Shown one piece after another: positions 25,366 through 33,208 of a DNA stretch of 35,709 nt. Both the position numbers and the translations under genes were made by a program. How positions within the stretch are numbered: the first letter of the stretch is position 1; each line of letters begins with the position of its first letter. The notes under the pieces were generated by a model. That model worked only from the letters and a program-made list of their open reading frames with translations, ran no database searches and had not been told where the DNA came from. This stretch comes from SBAX01 sp964646605 (GTDB taxonomy: Bacteria; Planctomycetota; Phycisphaerae; UBA1845), in the NCBI GenBank assembly GCA_964646605.1, contig CAZYEX010000011.1, positions 1-35,709 of the forward strand. The letters run 5' to 3'.

Positions 25366-26084
25366 GAGTTCTGCGGGGGTGGTTGCTCCTGCCCGGACTC
25401 CTGGTGGGAGCAGCCGTGTCGGTCCCGGCTCGGGCGGGCGTGGTGAACGGAGGGTTCGAGACCGGTGACCTGAGCGGTTGGGCTGCATTGCGAGGAGGGT
25501 TCAACGCGGTCGTGGAGCCCTACGTGTTCTTGTACGGCTATCCACCTGAGGGCCATTACGGCGTCGAGCTAAGATACCACTTCCCGTCAACGGATGTGGA
25601 CGTTGAGGCGTTTCTCGATCTGGTTCCGGGAACCCTGGACATGGCCGGGTACGGGAATGCCACGAGCGGCAACGCCATAAAGCAGACTGTACAGGTTTCG
25701 GCGGGCGACGTCCTTTCGTTCCAGTACAACCTCCAGAGATTCGACGGGGCGGTCCCCAATGACCTCGCACTTGTTTCGATAGGCGATGATGTGCTGGTCT
25801 TCGCCTCAGGCGTCGATGCCCAAATTCCGATCCCCAATGTGCCTATCCTGATTGTGAGCGGATGGCACACCTATGAGCATGTGTTCGAAAACGACGGCGT
25901 CTTCACACTCGGTTTTGGCGTGGTCGACGTAGCGCCCGGGTCTTACTCATATTTGAACCTCGATGATATCAAGATTGTCCCGGAACCAGCAACCGGCGCG
26001 CTCCTCGTTGTTGGCGTCCTTTTCCTCTGCCGCCGGCGTCGAGGCGGAGTTCGTTGCCCACGATGTCGGGACCCCCGCCGATGA
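25362..26084 (+). CDS. PEP-CTERM exported protein, third of three
   Basis: A 240-residue protein unrelated in its core to the two before it. Signal peptide MRVLRGWLLLPGLLVGAAVS...ARA, then GVVNGGFETGDLSGW, the start of a galactose-binding-like (jelly-roll) domain common in PEP-CTERM proteins, followed by strands up to YSYLNLDDIKIVPEPATG. The tail is PEP, a hydrophobic helix and CRRRRGG. The ATG at 25362 overlaps the previous stop (ATGA) and has GAGAGGAG 8-9 bases upstream. The last dozen residues after RRRR (VRCPRCRDPRR) are atypical. The DNA from about 26040 belongs to a truncated gene on the opposite strand, so the original stop was probably lost in that junction. Confidence 0.82.
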   Translation: MRVLRGWLLLPGLLVGAAVSVPARAGVVNGGFETGDLSGWAALRGGFNAVVEPYVFLYGYPPEGHYGVELRYHFPSTDVDVEAFLDLVPGTLDMAGYGNATSGNAIKQTVQVSAGDVLSFQYNLQRFDGAVPNDLALVSIGDDVLVFASGVDAQIPIPNVPILIVSGWHTYEHVFENDGVFTLGFGVVDVAPGSYSYLNLDDIKIVPEPATGALLVVGVLFLCRRRRGGVRCPRCRDPRR

Positions 26085-26223
26085 GTGGCGGATAGGGCGG
26101 CCCGACCTTGGCCGGGACGGGGTTGACCATGATCCTGGCCGTAGGCGGTTCCCCGGCCTGCGCCGCGCGCAGCGCAACCGCGGCCAGCAAAAGAGTCAAC
26201 GCGACGCAAAGTCGCCCGGGCAT
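25969..26223 (-). pseudogene. 3'-truncated secreted protein gene
   Basis: From the ATG at 26223 (GGAGG eight bases upstream) it reads MPGRLCVALTLLLAAVALRA, a clear signal peptide ending near AQA. About 35 ordered residues follow (EPPTARIMVNPVPAKVGPP, YPPLIGGGPDIVGNELRLDAGG). After about 26045 the frame runs antisense through the 3' end of the PEP-CTERM gene and turns into Arg/Gly-rich noise before stopping at 25969. The start signals are intact and the body is missing, so this is the 5' stump of a lost secreted protein. Confidence 0.6.
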
Positions 26224-26337
26224 GAACTCGCCCTCCGGTGAAGCGGGACACCCGCATTCTACCGGGAGTCAAGAAGAAACGTCAAGGTGAAAAAGCGACA
26301 AACCGCGGCGCAGCGGGGAAGGTCGTTCTCGGAAAGA

Positions 26338-26361
26338 CCACTGGCAGCCGGCTGCCAGTGG
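26338..26361 (-). terminator. Perfect 11-bp palindrome downstream of the lipoprotein gene
   Basis: CCACTGGCAGC, then CG, then the exact inverse GCTGCCAGTGG. It lies 39 bases past the stop of the minus-strand lipoprotein gene. There is no T tract, so it may end transcription poorly or act as a REP-like element. The sequence resembles the CACTGGTGG hairpin at 33992-34014. Confidence 0.45.
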
Positions 26362-26399
26362 CACACTTCCCACACCGGAGGTTTTGGAGCGCGAGGGCG

Positions 26400-26936
26400 C
26401 TAGTTCTGTGGCACCGTCGTCGTCGTCCCCGAAATGCTCAGGAACTCGCCGGCGGGCTCGATCTGGCAGATGGTGGCCGAACCGGTCTCCGTGAAGTAGG
26501 CGCGGCGCTCGCCGCCCTCGCTTCCGAAGCGCACTTGGAACGAGCCTCCGGAAAGAAGTACGCCGGCCACGTCCCACACGCCGGCTTGGTAGGATGTGTT
26601 GTCCGCGGCCCAGATGATGGTCTTCGCCGTGGAATCGAACTGCACGATCTCGCCGTCCACGTCCCGCACGTCGCTAGTTGAGAAACCCGTTTCCGTTTCC
26701 GTGAAGACGGCCAGGTTCGATGTCGAGCCGTTGTCGTTGCCGTTGTCGACAGTATTGTCGTTCGTATTATCGTCCGTGTTGTCGTTGGTATTGTCCGTCG
26801 TGTTGTCGTTCGCGTTGTCGTCCGAACCGTTTCCGCCGGGGTTAAAGAGCGACAGCGCCAGATTGCATCCCCACATTGCACAAGTGGAGGCAACGAGGAG
26901 CAGCAGCCACTTCGAACGTCCAATTCCACAATTCAT
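26400..26936 (-). CDS. Asn/Asp-rich lipoprotein
   Basis: A 178-residue protein. The ATG at 26936 has AAGGGA eight bases upstream. The signal MNCGIGRSKWLLLLVASTCA leads to GC (Cys24), a weak lipobox (MWGC). An Asn/Asp/Thr low-complexity linker at about 35-70 is built from DN-T-(D/N)DN tetrapeptides. The C-terminal ~100 residues form a small beta-rich domain (LAVFTETETGFSTSDV, GEIVQFDSTAKTIIWAADN, GSFQVRFGSEGG) of no family I recognise. The plan is lipid anchor, flexible acidic spacer, displayed domain, which suggests a surface lipoprotein. It stands alone between convergent and divergent neighbours. Confidence 0.75.
   Translation of the reverse strand: MNCGIGRSKWLLLLVASTCAMWGCNLALSLFNPGGNGSDDNANDNTTDNTNDNTDDNTNDNTVDNGNDNGSTSNLAVFTETETGFSTSDVRDVDGEIVQFDSTAKTIIWAADNTSYQAGVWDVAGVLLSGGSFQVRFGSEGGERRAYFTETGSATICQIEPAGEFLSISGTTTTVPQN
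26735..26830 (-). repeat. Low-complexity 12-base repeat coding the Asn/Asp linker
   Basis: An imperfect array of GTTGTCGTT(C/G)GT-like units on the plus strand, encoding (D/N)N(T)(D/N) on the minus strand. The period is a multiple of three, so linker length can drift without frame loss. This is not a CRISPR: units abut with no spacers. Confidence 0.7.
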
Positions 26937-27113
26937 CTTGTGTTCCCTTGTCTTCAGTTCACTTTCGGTCGTGCGATACCCGAATCCCCGTCTGTGCCCG
27001 CACGCTTCCGCCCGTCCGCCGCGAGGATAACCCGCCGTGCAAGTAACCGCAAGCCTGCGATTCCCGCAGCGAATCGGCCCCCCCGTAACTCGCAACCATC
27101 GTGAGACGCTACG

Positions 27114-27506
27114 CTATCGTCCCACAGCCGCGGCGGCTTTGCGGATGTTGTCGACGCTGACGATCACGCTGGAAACCGTTCCCGCCGGACCGTTGCTGCC
27201 ATAGACATAGTTGATGTTCACCCCGGCCTCGGCCAGCTTCGAGGTGATCGCCTCCAACTGCCCCGGACGATGTTCGGCGTTGATCCGCAGCACCGGCTTC
27301 GTACACGGTCGGTAGCCCGCGCGTTTCAAGACCTTCTTCGCCTTCGCCGTGGGCGAGGCGATCATCCGCACCCAGCAACACTCCGCGTTGTCGGACACGG
27401 ATATGGCGTCGATGTTCACATTGGCCCGCTTGAGCGTCCCGCAGAGCTTGGCCAGCGTACCCGGCTTGTTATCCAACCCCAGACAGAATTCCGTTGCTCG
27501 TGCCAT
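27114..27506 (-). CDS. Tandem ACT-domain protein
   Basis: A 130-residue cytoplasmic protein made of two ACT domains. The first is about 4-65 (FCLGLDNKPGTLAKLCGTLKRANVNIDAISV), the second about 70-130 (VLRINAEHRPGQLEAITSKLAEAGVNINYVYG). ACT domains bind amino acids or similar small ligands and usually regulate an enzyme or transporter. The (N/H)(K/R)PG(T/Q)L ligand-loop pattern is present in both. There is no catalytic domain, so it probably acts as a free regulatory or sensor subunit. The ATG at 27506 has GGAG nine bases before it; longer starts add unrelated residues. It is transcribed in the same direction as the protease upstream, 225 bases away. Confidence 0.85.
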   Translation of the reverse strand: MARATEFCLGLDNKPGTLAKLCGTLKRANVNIDAISVSDNAECCWVRMIASPTAKAKKVLKRAGYRPCTKPVLRINAEHRPGQLEAITSKLAEAGVNINYVYGSNGPAGTVSSVIVSVDNIRKAAAAVGR

Positions 27507-27613
27507 ATTCTCGATCTCCTGTTCGCCGCCGTCGGAATCGACTCCGCCGCGGTATTGCACCACTTCGAAGAACCGCCGTCAAGACGGTAGGGTACCCGGT
27601 GCGGCGTGCATCA

Positions 27614-27631
27614 CGATCCGAACCCCGAGCG
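27614..27631 (+). repeat. 18-bp repeat flanking the protease gene, left copy
   Basis: CGATCCGAACCCCGAGCG is found identically at 31569-31586, on the other side of the protease gene and in the same orientation. The two copies lie about 3.96 kb apart. An 18-base exact repeat is unlikely by chance in this window. Confidence 0.7.
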
Positions 27632-27699
27632 CAAGCGAGCGGGTCGAGCTCCCCGCGCCACGACCGCGCGCCAGTGCGGGCCCCGCGCTCGCCCGCCTC

Positions 27700-27722
27700 G
27701 CGCCACCCACGAGGGGTGGCGC
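27700..27722 (-). terminator. Hairpin just downstream of the protease stop
   Basis: GCGCCACCC (27700-27708), loop ACGAG, GGGTGGCGC (27714-27722): a perfect 9-bp stem beginning 9 bases after the minus-strand stop codon. No T run follows, so it may work as a weak or Rho-assisted terminator or as a 3' end stabiliser. Confidence 0.5.
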
Positions 27723-27730
27723 TACGCCCG

Positions 27731-30700
27731 TTACGGCGAGCACCTGCCGCAACGATCACGACAGGACCCGGCACCACAGACCCCATTGGCCACGGGAGGA
27801 ACCAAGCTGCCCAGACAGTGGTTGTTGTTGATGCACGGAAGCGTATCGTTCGTCCCACCAGCGCACGTCTTTACGCACGTCCCGTTGCCGCAGGGGGTGG
27901 GGTTGGCGCAGGGCGTCAGATCGCAGGTCACCGTCGAGGGGCAAACGCACGGCCCGCTGAACGAATACGCAAAGCCCTTGAAGTTGTCCACCACGACGAC
28001 GATGTCAATGGCGTCGATGTCCGAGTTCAACCCGGGAAGGTTGGGTTGCACCTGAACGTCGGCCTTCTTGGGCGCTCCGGGCAGGCTCTTGAACTTGGCT
28101 ACGATCTGGCTGACGTCGTTGGCGTCCGGCTGCTGCGTGGGCGAGGGCGGGTTGTACGGAGAGGCTACGTCGCCCGCCCGATGGGTGGCCATAGTGACAG
28201 ATTGTGACACCGCCCCACAGCCCGCCTCGTTGCCCTTGCAGCTCGGACCGTAGACCTTCACGCCGTAGCTGGAACTGGGGGCGATCTCCGCTCCGGTGAC
28301 GTGGATCAGGTTCTCGCTCGCCCAGTCGTGGTAGTAGGGCGTGCATTGCAGCCGCGCCCCGTTGAAGTCGCCGATGCCCGCGTTGTCCTGGGATTCCAGG
28401 GCCGTGATCGGCGGACCGACCCACCGGGCGCATCCGTTCGCCTCCCCGAGTGCGGTGCAAGTCCCGGCCTCGTAGGTCGAGAAATCCGGCGGCGGAAACT
28501 GCGGAGCGTTGGGCGGGATCGGATTCTGCAAATCGAGCATGGTGATCTGCAACGCTAAGGAGTTGCCCGACCCCGTCGCCGCCACCGGCGGCGGAACGCT
28601 AAAGGAAACATACCGCGTCCGGTTGCCCGCGGGATCCCGAACGATGTCGTTAGGCGACACGAATGGACACGGCTCCGGTACGACAACCGTGATGGCGATT
28701 GTCTGGTCGAACGGGAATCCCGGATCGTTAAAATCGACAATATCCACAAAAACGGCGATTAGCGTCGCCCCGTTGAGTGCAGCCGGGGAAGCCGTCAGCG
28801 AGATGATATTCCCATTGACTTCGATGCCCGAAGAGGCGCCGGGGCCGTATGAAAAGTAAGTGTTCGCCACGGACCCTCCGATGCCCCATTCGACCTCCGC
28901 GTCCGAGTAATCCGTAACGGTCGCAAACGGAGCTTCGAGATCGACCCAGACCCGGTAGTAAAGGGCGTCGATCCGCGAGTCGCCTTCGGCAAGAATCGGA
29001 CCGCGTGTGTGAAACTCGAAGCGCAACGAACCCGAGTCGTCCAACTGCAAGACGTCCACACTCAGCGCGTCGATGTGCTCCGGCAAGCCCGAGTCTTGCG
29101 GATCACTAATCGTACCCAGCGTGAGCGCGCCGGGGGGGCACGATCCGATCCTGAAATTCGTGTCAGAAAGATCGAAGAAGATGTTGTCCGAACACTCTAC
29201 CTTAACGCGAGCTGTCCTAGTGTCGATGTCGGGCAAGGTCACGCTTTCCGAACCGTCGTTGGTGGTGCCCGATAAAAGCGTTGTGGGGAACGTGTTCCCG
29301 CCGTCGGTGGAGAGCAGAATATCAACATTGCCGCAGCTAACCGGCGCTGCGTCCGTACCCGCCACGTTCCACGTGACGGTCTGCACGCCCTCCCAGCTGA
29401 CGTTGCTATTGGGTGAGGTCACTGTAAAGGGTCCCGCGGAATTGGTCACCGTGACGCTCATGTTATCCCCGGCCACGCCGCCGCCACCGGAGCGATTATC
29501 GAGAGCCAGCACGCGGAAGTTCATGGTGCGATTGGCAGTCGGTAGCTTCTCGCCAACGGGAAGCGTGTTATTCACAAGATTGGAAAGTCGGGGAATGGTC
29601 CGGATGGGATTCGTGGTCGCGGGCCAGGAACGAAGGATCGGCGAGGAACCGTTGTCAGGCGCGGAAAGGGTTGTGGCCGGCCCGAGGTCGCGCTCTTCCC
29701 AAAGATAGGTAAGCGAGTCCCCGTCTCCGTCGCTGCCGACGGCAATGAGTTCAAATGGCGTGCCGGCAGGAATGGTATAGTCGAAGCCGGCGTCAACAGT
29801 CGGCGGAGTATTCCCGGTGGACGATGTGGCTGGACAAGTGCTGGCCATTCCCCCTGTTACGTTGGCGCGAATCACATCAAAACTATAAGAGTGATAGTAC
29901 AAATCCCTCTCGTATTGAAGATTATCTGCATCACAGGCGCCCGCATACGACATGATGGTAGAACCGCTTCCCGGCTCGAAGGCCGCAAAGTCGTGGCGGT
30001 TGCCATTGCAGCTGCCGCTCACGCTATTGAACGTATGTTCCGAACCGAATTGGTGGCCCAATTCGTGGGCGACGAAATTGACGTATCCTGAATCATTAAC
30101 ATCCGAAAACTCAGTTCCGGAGACTCCCCAAGCCTTGTAAAACGGGTCGCATACCGAGAAGAGTGCGCCTAATCCGCCTGTTTGCGCCCCCCCGAGAACG
30201 TGACCAACATCATAGTTGGAATTGCCAATGACGGCGTCGAGGTTTGACTGATTCTCCGCAAGCATGGCGAAGGCATTGGAGTTGGTGTAAGGGTCCGTGG
30301 CTCCATTCGTATAGACCACCAGATCGTTGTTGGCCACCAACACCAGACGAACGGCCAATTCGGTTTCAAGAATTCCATTGATATGGTTGACCAGCGTCAC
30401 GATGTCGCTCATGGCTTCGGCGACGGTGCCCCCATGAAACCCGGTGAATTCTCCGGTCGCGGCCATAGCCAGACGATAGGTAAGAAGTGTCTCTCCAACG
30501 GCCGCCGCAGCGACGGCAGCGGCGCGCCTTTCGGCCGGAACGTCTTTCACGAGACATTCATAGCGGACTGGCACGCGCTGGGCATCGCGTGTGTAGTAGC
30601 TCAGATACGTGTCACGACCGGCCGCGGTTAGTGGATTGATATAAATCGCTCCGTCCGGCGAGAGAATCTGTGCATGAAACCCACCGGGGGTCCAATCGAA

Positions 30701-31204
30701 GCGTACCGTCGCTGATGGATCATCCATTCCCTGCCCGTTAAAGGTGCGAAGTTCAGGAAACTTCGCGGCCAATTCAGGTTCCATGATGGGGGACTCGACG
30801 ATTTGGAATTGCGCGAATGACCCGTCCGGCATCGGCAATGGCAGAACAACCGCTTCGCGCTGCGCGGCTTCCGTGAATTCCAGAGGCGTTTGCCCGATTA
30901 TCCTTTCCAAGGAAACCCAATCAAGAAGGACGGTGTGATACCGTTCAGGCCGTCCTTGAGGTCCGGAAGCTACCACCAACTCCGGTAAGCCGGTTACGGT
31001 TTGCCACGGCCCGTCGGGTGATGTCGGCAATTCCCCTAGAGCGGGAGTTGTAGCCGCGAGATTCATTACCAGGGCGACACCGGAGAAAGAACCCAGATAC
31101 GTAAAAGCCGTGCCGATGTCCGCGGCGCGAACCGGCGGCGACGTGGAAACAAACCAAACGATCAGCGCAAGGGTTGTCAAGTGAACTTTTCTGGGCGTGG
31201 ACAT
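27731..31204 (-). CDS. Secreted reprolysin-like zinc metalloprotease (metzincin) with dockerin-like and Cys-rich tail
   Basis: A 1157-residue exported protease. The ATG at 31204 has GGAGGAG about 9 bases upstream; the signal peptide ends near VRAA (27). A propeptide spans about 28-235 with a lone Cys in VRYECLVKD, a possible cysteine switch. The catalytic domain at about 240-440 has HELGHQFGSEH (His380, Glu381, His384, His390) and Met-turn IMSY (417-420), the metzincin M12B-like pattern. Then come a PKD/Ig-like repeat (TVDAGFDYTIPAGT), another Ig-like domain (FTVTSPNSNVSWEG), and the block TRYVSFSVPP...PPPDFSTYEA...GCARWVGPP. A dockerin-like pair follows at about 1024-1083 and a 74-residue Cys-rich tail ending CRDRCGRCSP. 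It probably degrades external protein; the tail may attach it to the surface. Confidence 0.88.
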   Translation of the reverse strand: MSTPRKVHLTTLALIVWFVSTSPPVRAADIGTAFTYLGSFSGVALVMNLAATTPALGELPTSPDGPWQTVTGLPELVVASGPQGRPERYHTVLLDWVSLERIIGQTPLEFTEAAQREAVVLPLPMPDGSFAQFQIVESPIMEPELAAKFPELRTFNGQGMDDPSATVRFDWTPGGFHAQILSPDGAIYINPLTAAGRDTYLSYYTRDAQRVPVRYECLVKDVPAERRAAAVAAAAVGETLLTYRLAMAATGEFTGFHGGTVAEAMSDIVTLVNHINGILETELAVRLVLVANNDLVVYTNGATDPYTNSNAFAMLAENQSNLDAVIGNSNYDVGHVLGGAQTGGLGALFSVCDPFYKAWGVSGTEFSDVNDSGYVNFVAHELGHQFGSEHTFNSVSGSCNGNRHDFAAFEPGSGSTIMSYAGACDADNLQYERDLYYHSYSFDVIRANVTGGMASTCPATSSTGNTPPTVDAGFDYTIPAGTPFELIAVGSDGDGDSLTYLWEERDLGPATTLSAPDNGSSPILRSWPATTNPIRTIPRLSNLVNNTLPVGEKLPTANRTMNFRVLALDNRSGGGGVAGDNMSVTVTNSAGPFTVTSPNSNVSWEGVQTVTWNVAGTDAAPVSCGNVDILLSTDGGNTFPTTLLSGTTNDGSESVTLPDIDTRTARVKVECSDNIFFDLSDTNFRIGSCPPGALTLGTISDPQDSGLPEHIDALSVDVLQLDDSGSLRFEFHTRGPILAEGDSRIDALYYRVWVDLEAPFATVTDYSDAEVEWGIGGSVANTYFSYGPGASSGIEVNGNIISLTASPAALNGATLIAVFVDIVDFNDPGFPFDQTIAITVVVPEPCPFVSPNDIVRDPAGNRTRYVSFSVPPPVAATGSGNSLALQITMLDLQNPIPPNAPQFPPPDFSTYEAGTCTALGEANGCARWVGPPITALESQDNAGIGDFNGARLQCTPYYHDWASENLIHVTGAEIAPSSSYGVKVYGPSCKGNEAGCGAVSQSVTMATHRAGDVASPYNPPSPTQQPDANDVSQIVAKFKSLPGAPKKADVQVQPNLPGLNSDIDAIDIVVVVDNFKGFAYSFSGPCVCPSTVTCDLTPCANPTPCGNGTCVKTCAGGTNDTLPCINNNHCLGSLVPPVANGVCGAGSCRDRCGRCSP

Positions 31205-31406
31205 ACGATCTCTCCTCCAAAAGCTAAACGGACCCCAACCGACAAACTTCTCCATCAACCGCTCGACGAAGCGAGAAAAGAAAGACGAGCCGAGGAAACG
31301 CACCCCCGCGAACACGACGCCCCGCCCACAAGAGGCGGCGCGACACAGGCGGGTGCCCGTCGGCTTCCGGCCCGATCCCACTCCGACGCAATCCCGATAA
31401 CCCGGC

Positions 31407-31435
31407 ATTCTAACGAATGCCCATCGAGGACAAAA
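31407..31435 (-). promoter_or_regulatory. Putative promoter with overlapping palindrome for the protease
   Basis: On the minus strand TTTTGT (31435-31430), 17 bases, TAGAAT (31412-31407). The -10 box sits within a perfect GGCATTC-TAAC-GAATGCC palindrome (31404-31421), which could be an operator. It would give a leader of about 195 bases. In the rest of the gap 31205-31605 I see only the repeat and tail remnant listed separately. Confidence 0.3.
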
Positions 31436-31542
31436 GGAAATAATGTCAAAAAGTACTGCTTTGGGCGGAATTCTTTAGGCGGTTTAGCGGATCGGCAGCC
31501 GGCAATGGCCCCCCGGCCCCGCGCTGGCGCTTGGGGTTCGGA

Positions 31543-31575
31543 TCACGGCGTACATCGTCCGCAGCGGTCGATCCG
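31543..31575 (-). pseudogene. Last codons of a Cys-rich tail gene (RIDRCGRCTP, stop)
   Basis: The minus strand reads CGG ATC GAC CGC TGC GGA CGA TGT ACG CCG TGA, giving DRCGRCTP plus stop. This corresponds codon for codon to DRCGRCSP at the ends of the genes at 27731 and 8166. Nothing of the rest of such a gene is recognisable upstream. It lies inside a 12-bp inverted repeat (GGGGTTCGGATC, 31533-31544, and its inverse at 31570-31581). It is either a relic or a chance match. Confidence 0.4.
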
Positions 31576-31586
31576 AACCCCGAGCG
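31569..31586 (+). repeat. 18-bp repeat flanking the protease gene, right copy
   Basis: Identical to 27614-27631 (CGATCCGAACCCCGAGCG), same orientation. It also forms the right arm of the 12-bp inverted repeat around the tail remnant at 31543-31575. Confidence 0.7.
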
Positions 31587-31605
31587 AAGACAGTGTGTTG
31601 AACCG

Positions 31606-31917
31606 CTAGGACGGATCGTCAAGAAGCATCAGGTCGGACGGATCGATCTCCAATTCCGCGGATTGACCGAGGAAGGCCACCCCGACATAGACGCGCCACG
31701 GACCCTTGCGGCGGATGACCACCCCCTCCAATCCAGCCAGCGACCCGCGGACGACTCGGCAGCTCGCCCCTCGGCGAAGCTTCGGGTAGAGGTCCACCGG
31801 CTCTTCACTCTCCACCACGCGGTGAATCTGTCGCAGGTCCGACCGGAGCTGTTCTTGATCGGCAACCAGCAGGACGTTGGCAACCCGTCCTTGATGCGGA
31901 GTGTCAAGGATCGGCAA
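31606..31917 (-). pseudogene. NusG-family protein fragment: linker and KOW domain without the NGN domain
   Basis: About 103 residues. The first part, TPHQGRVANVLLVADQEQLRSDLRQIHRVV, matches the end of the NGN domain and linker of specialised NusG paralogues. LRRGASCRVVRGSLAGLEGVV with RKG..RVYVGVAFLGQSAELEID is a KOW domain. In full-length relatives about 80 residues of NGN domain, which contacts RNA polymerase, come before this, and they are absent here. The only early start is a TTG at 31917 directly after AAGGGGA. The upstream DNA belongs to the divergent aminotransferase start, so the 5' part was probably lost. Intact paralogues often control long polysaccharide or secretion operons, none of which is seen here. 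Confidence 0.6.
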
Positions 31918-32018
31918 TCCCCTTCGTCCCGTCTCCCTCAGCCTCCATCCCTTGTCCGATGCCAGCCGGTGATGTACTTTGCCTTGCGGTATTTGTACGT
32001 CCGCCAGGGGTGCTCGTT

Positions 32019-33140
32019 ATGAACCGTCGCTCCTTTCTCGCCGATCGCGTCAAAACCATCGGCGTCTCCGGCATTCGACGCATTTTCGATCTCGGGGCGC
32101 AGCTTACGGACCCCATCGATCTCTCCATCGGTCAGCCCGACTTCCCCGTCCCGGACAACATCAAGCGAGCCATGATCCAGGCCATCCAGACGGATCACAA
32201 CGGCTACACCCCGACGCGCGGACTGCCGCAATTGCGGCAACGGATCGCCCGGCAGCTCAAAGAGGAGTTCAATTGGGAGCCCGACTTGTTCATCACCTTG
32301 GGCGTCTCCGGCGGATTGCTGCTGGTCATGCAGGCGTGTCTCAACCCGGGTGATGAGGTTCTCATCGGCGACCCCTATTTCGTGTCCTATCCCCATCTCA
32401 TCCGGTTGGCGGGCGGAGTTCCCGTGACCGTAAGTCTGTACGACGATTTTCAGTTGCACCCCGAGCGCTTCGCCGAAGCCGTGACACCGAAAACGAAAAT
32501 GATCCTCCTCGCCTCGCCCAGCAATCCCACCGGCACGGTGTTCCGCCGCGACGACGTGCAGGCCATCGCCGAACTCGCCCGTCGGCACGATCTTCTTTTG
32601 GTGACAGATGAGATCTACAACCTTCTCAGCTACGACGGCCCGAGTCCCAGCGTGGTGAGCTTCGCTCCCGAACGGACGCTCCTCTTGCGCGGGTTTGGAA
32701 AGTCGTACGCGATGACCGGATTGCGGATGGGGTTCGCCGCCGGCCCGGGCGACGTCATCACCGAGATGGCCAAGCTCCATCAATTCATTTACGTCTGCGC
32801 ACCGCAACCCGCCCAATTCGGGGCCCTCGAAGCGCTGGATACGGACATCTCCAACCGCGTGGCCGAGTATCGCGGGAAACGCGACTTGGTTTGTGACCTG
32901 CTGCGCGGAGTCGTAGAGTTCGTAAGACCGGCTGGCGGGTTCTACGTCTATCCGCAGGCCCCGCCGCGTTACAAGAACGCCACGGAGTTCGTGGCCGCGG
33001 CCATCGAACGCAAGCTGCTCATGATCCCCGGAGAGGCCTTCAGCAGCCGCGATACCCACTTCCGAATCAGCTACGCAGCGCCCAACGACAAGCTCCGCCG
33101 CGGATGCGAGATCATCAAGGAACTCGCCGCCCGCGAATAG
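32019..33140 (+). CDS. Class I/II PLP-dependent aminotransferase
   Basis: A 373-residue fold-type I aminotransferase related to the aspartate/aromatic group (subgroup I-gamma). Marks: DLSIGQPDFPVPDNIKRAM (34-52), GYTPTRGLPQLR (62-73), SPSNPTGTVF (166-175) with Asn169, TDEIY (196-200) with Asp197 and Tyr200, Schiff-base Lys228 in LRGFGKSYAMTGLRMGF, and the carboxylate-binding Arg in FRISYAAP near the end. The ATG at 32019 is chosen for AGGGG eight bases upstream; the in-frame ATG at 31959 adds a segment foreign to the family. It transfers an amino group between an amino acid and a 2-oxo acid using PLP in the cytoplasm. Exact substrates cannot be told from sequence, and no pathway genes flank it. 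Confidence 0.9.
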   Translation: MNRRSFLADRVKTIGVSGIRRIFDLGAQLTDPIDLSIGQPDFPVPDNIKRAMIQAIQTDHNGYTPTRGLPQLRQRIARQLKEEFNWEPDLFITLGVSGGLLLVMQACLNPGDEVLIGDPYFVSYPHLIRLAGGVPVTVSLYDDFQLHPERFAEAVTPKTKMILLASPSNPTGTVFRRDDVQAIAELARRHDLLLVTDEIYNLLSYDGPSPSVVSFAPERTLLLRGFGKSYAMTGLRMGFAAGPGDVITEMAKLHQFIYVCAPQPAQFGALEALDTDISNRVAEYRGKRDLVCDLLRGVVEFVRPAGGFYVYPQAPPRYKNATEFVAAAIERKLLMIPGEAFSSRDTHFRISYAAPNDKLRRGCEIIKELAARE

Positions 33141-33208
33141 CCGACCGATCCGAAAAAGCGCCCATGCCTGCGCAGCGCGTTACGGCGGTTGGAAGCTCGG
33201 ATTACGAC

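Noticed and set aside
26735..26830. Possible CRISPR array
   Set aside because: The repeats are 12 bases, directly abutting and inside a coding frame, with no spacers or cas genes.
31938..33059. A 373-codon minus-strand open frame
   Set aside because: Antisense shadow of the aminotransferase; the end reads EHPWRTYKYRKAKY, which I considered as a lost NusG N-domain but could not match.
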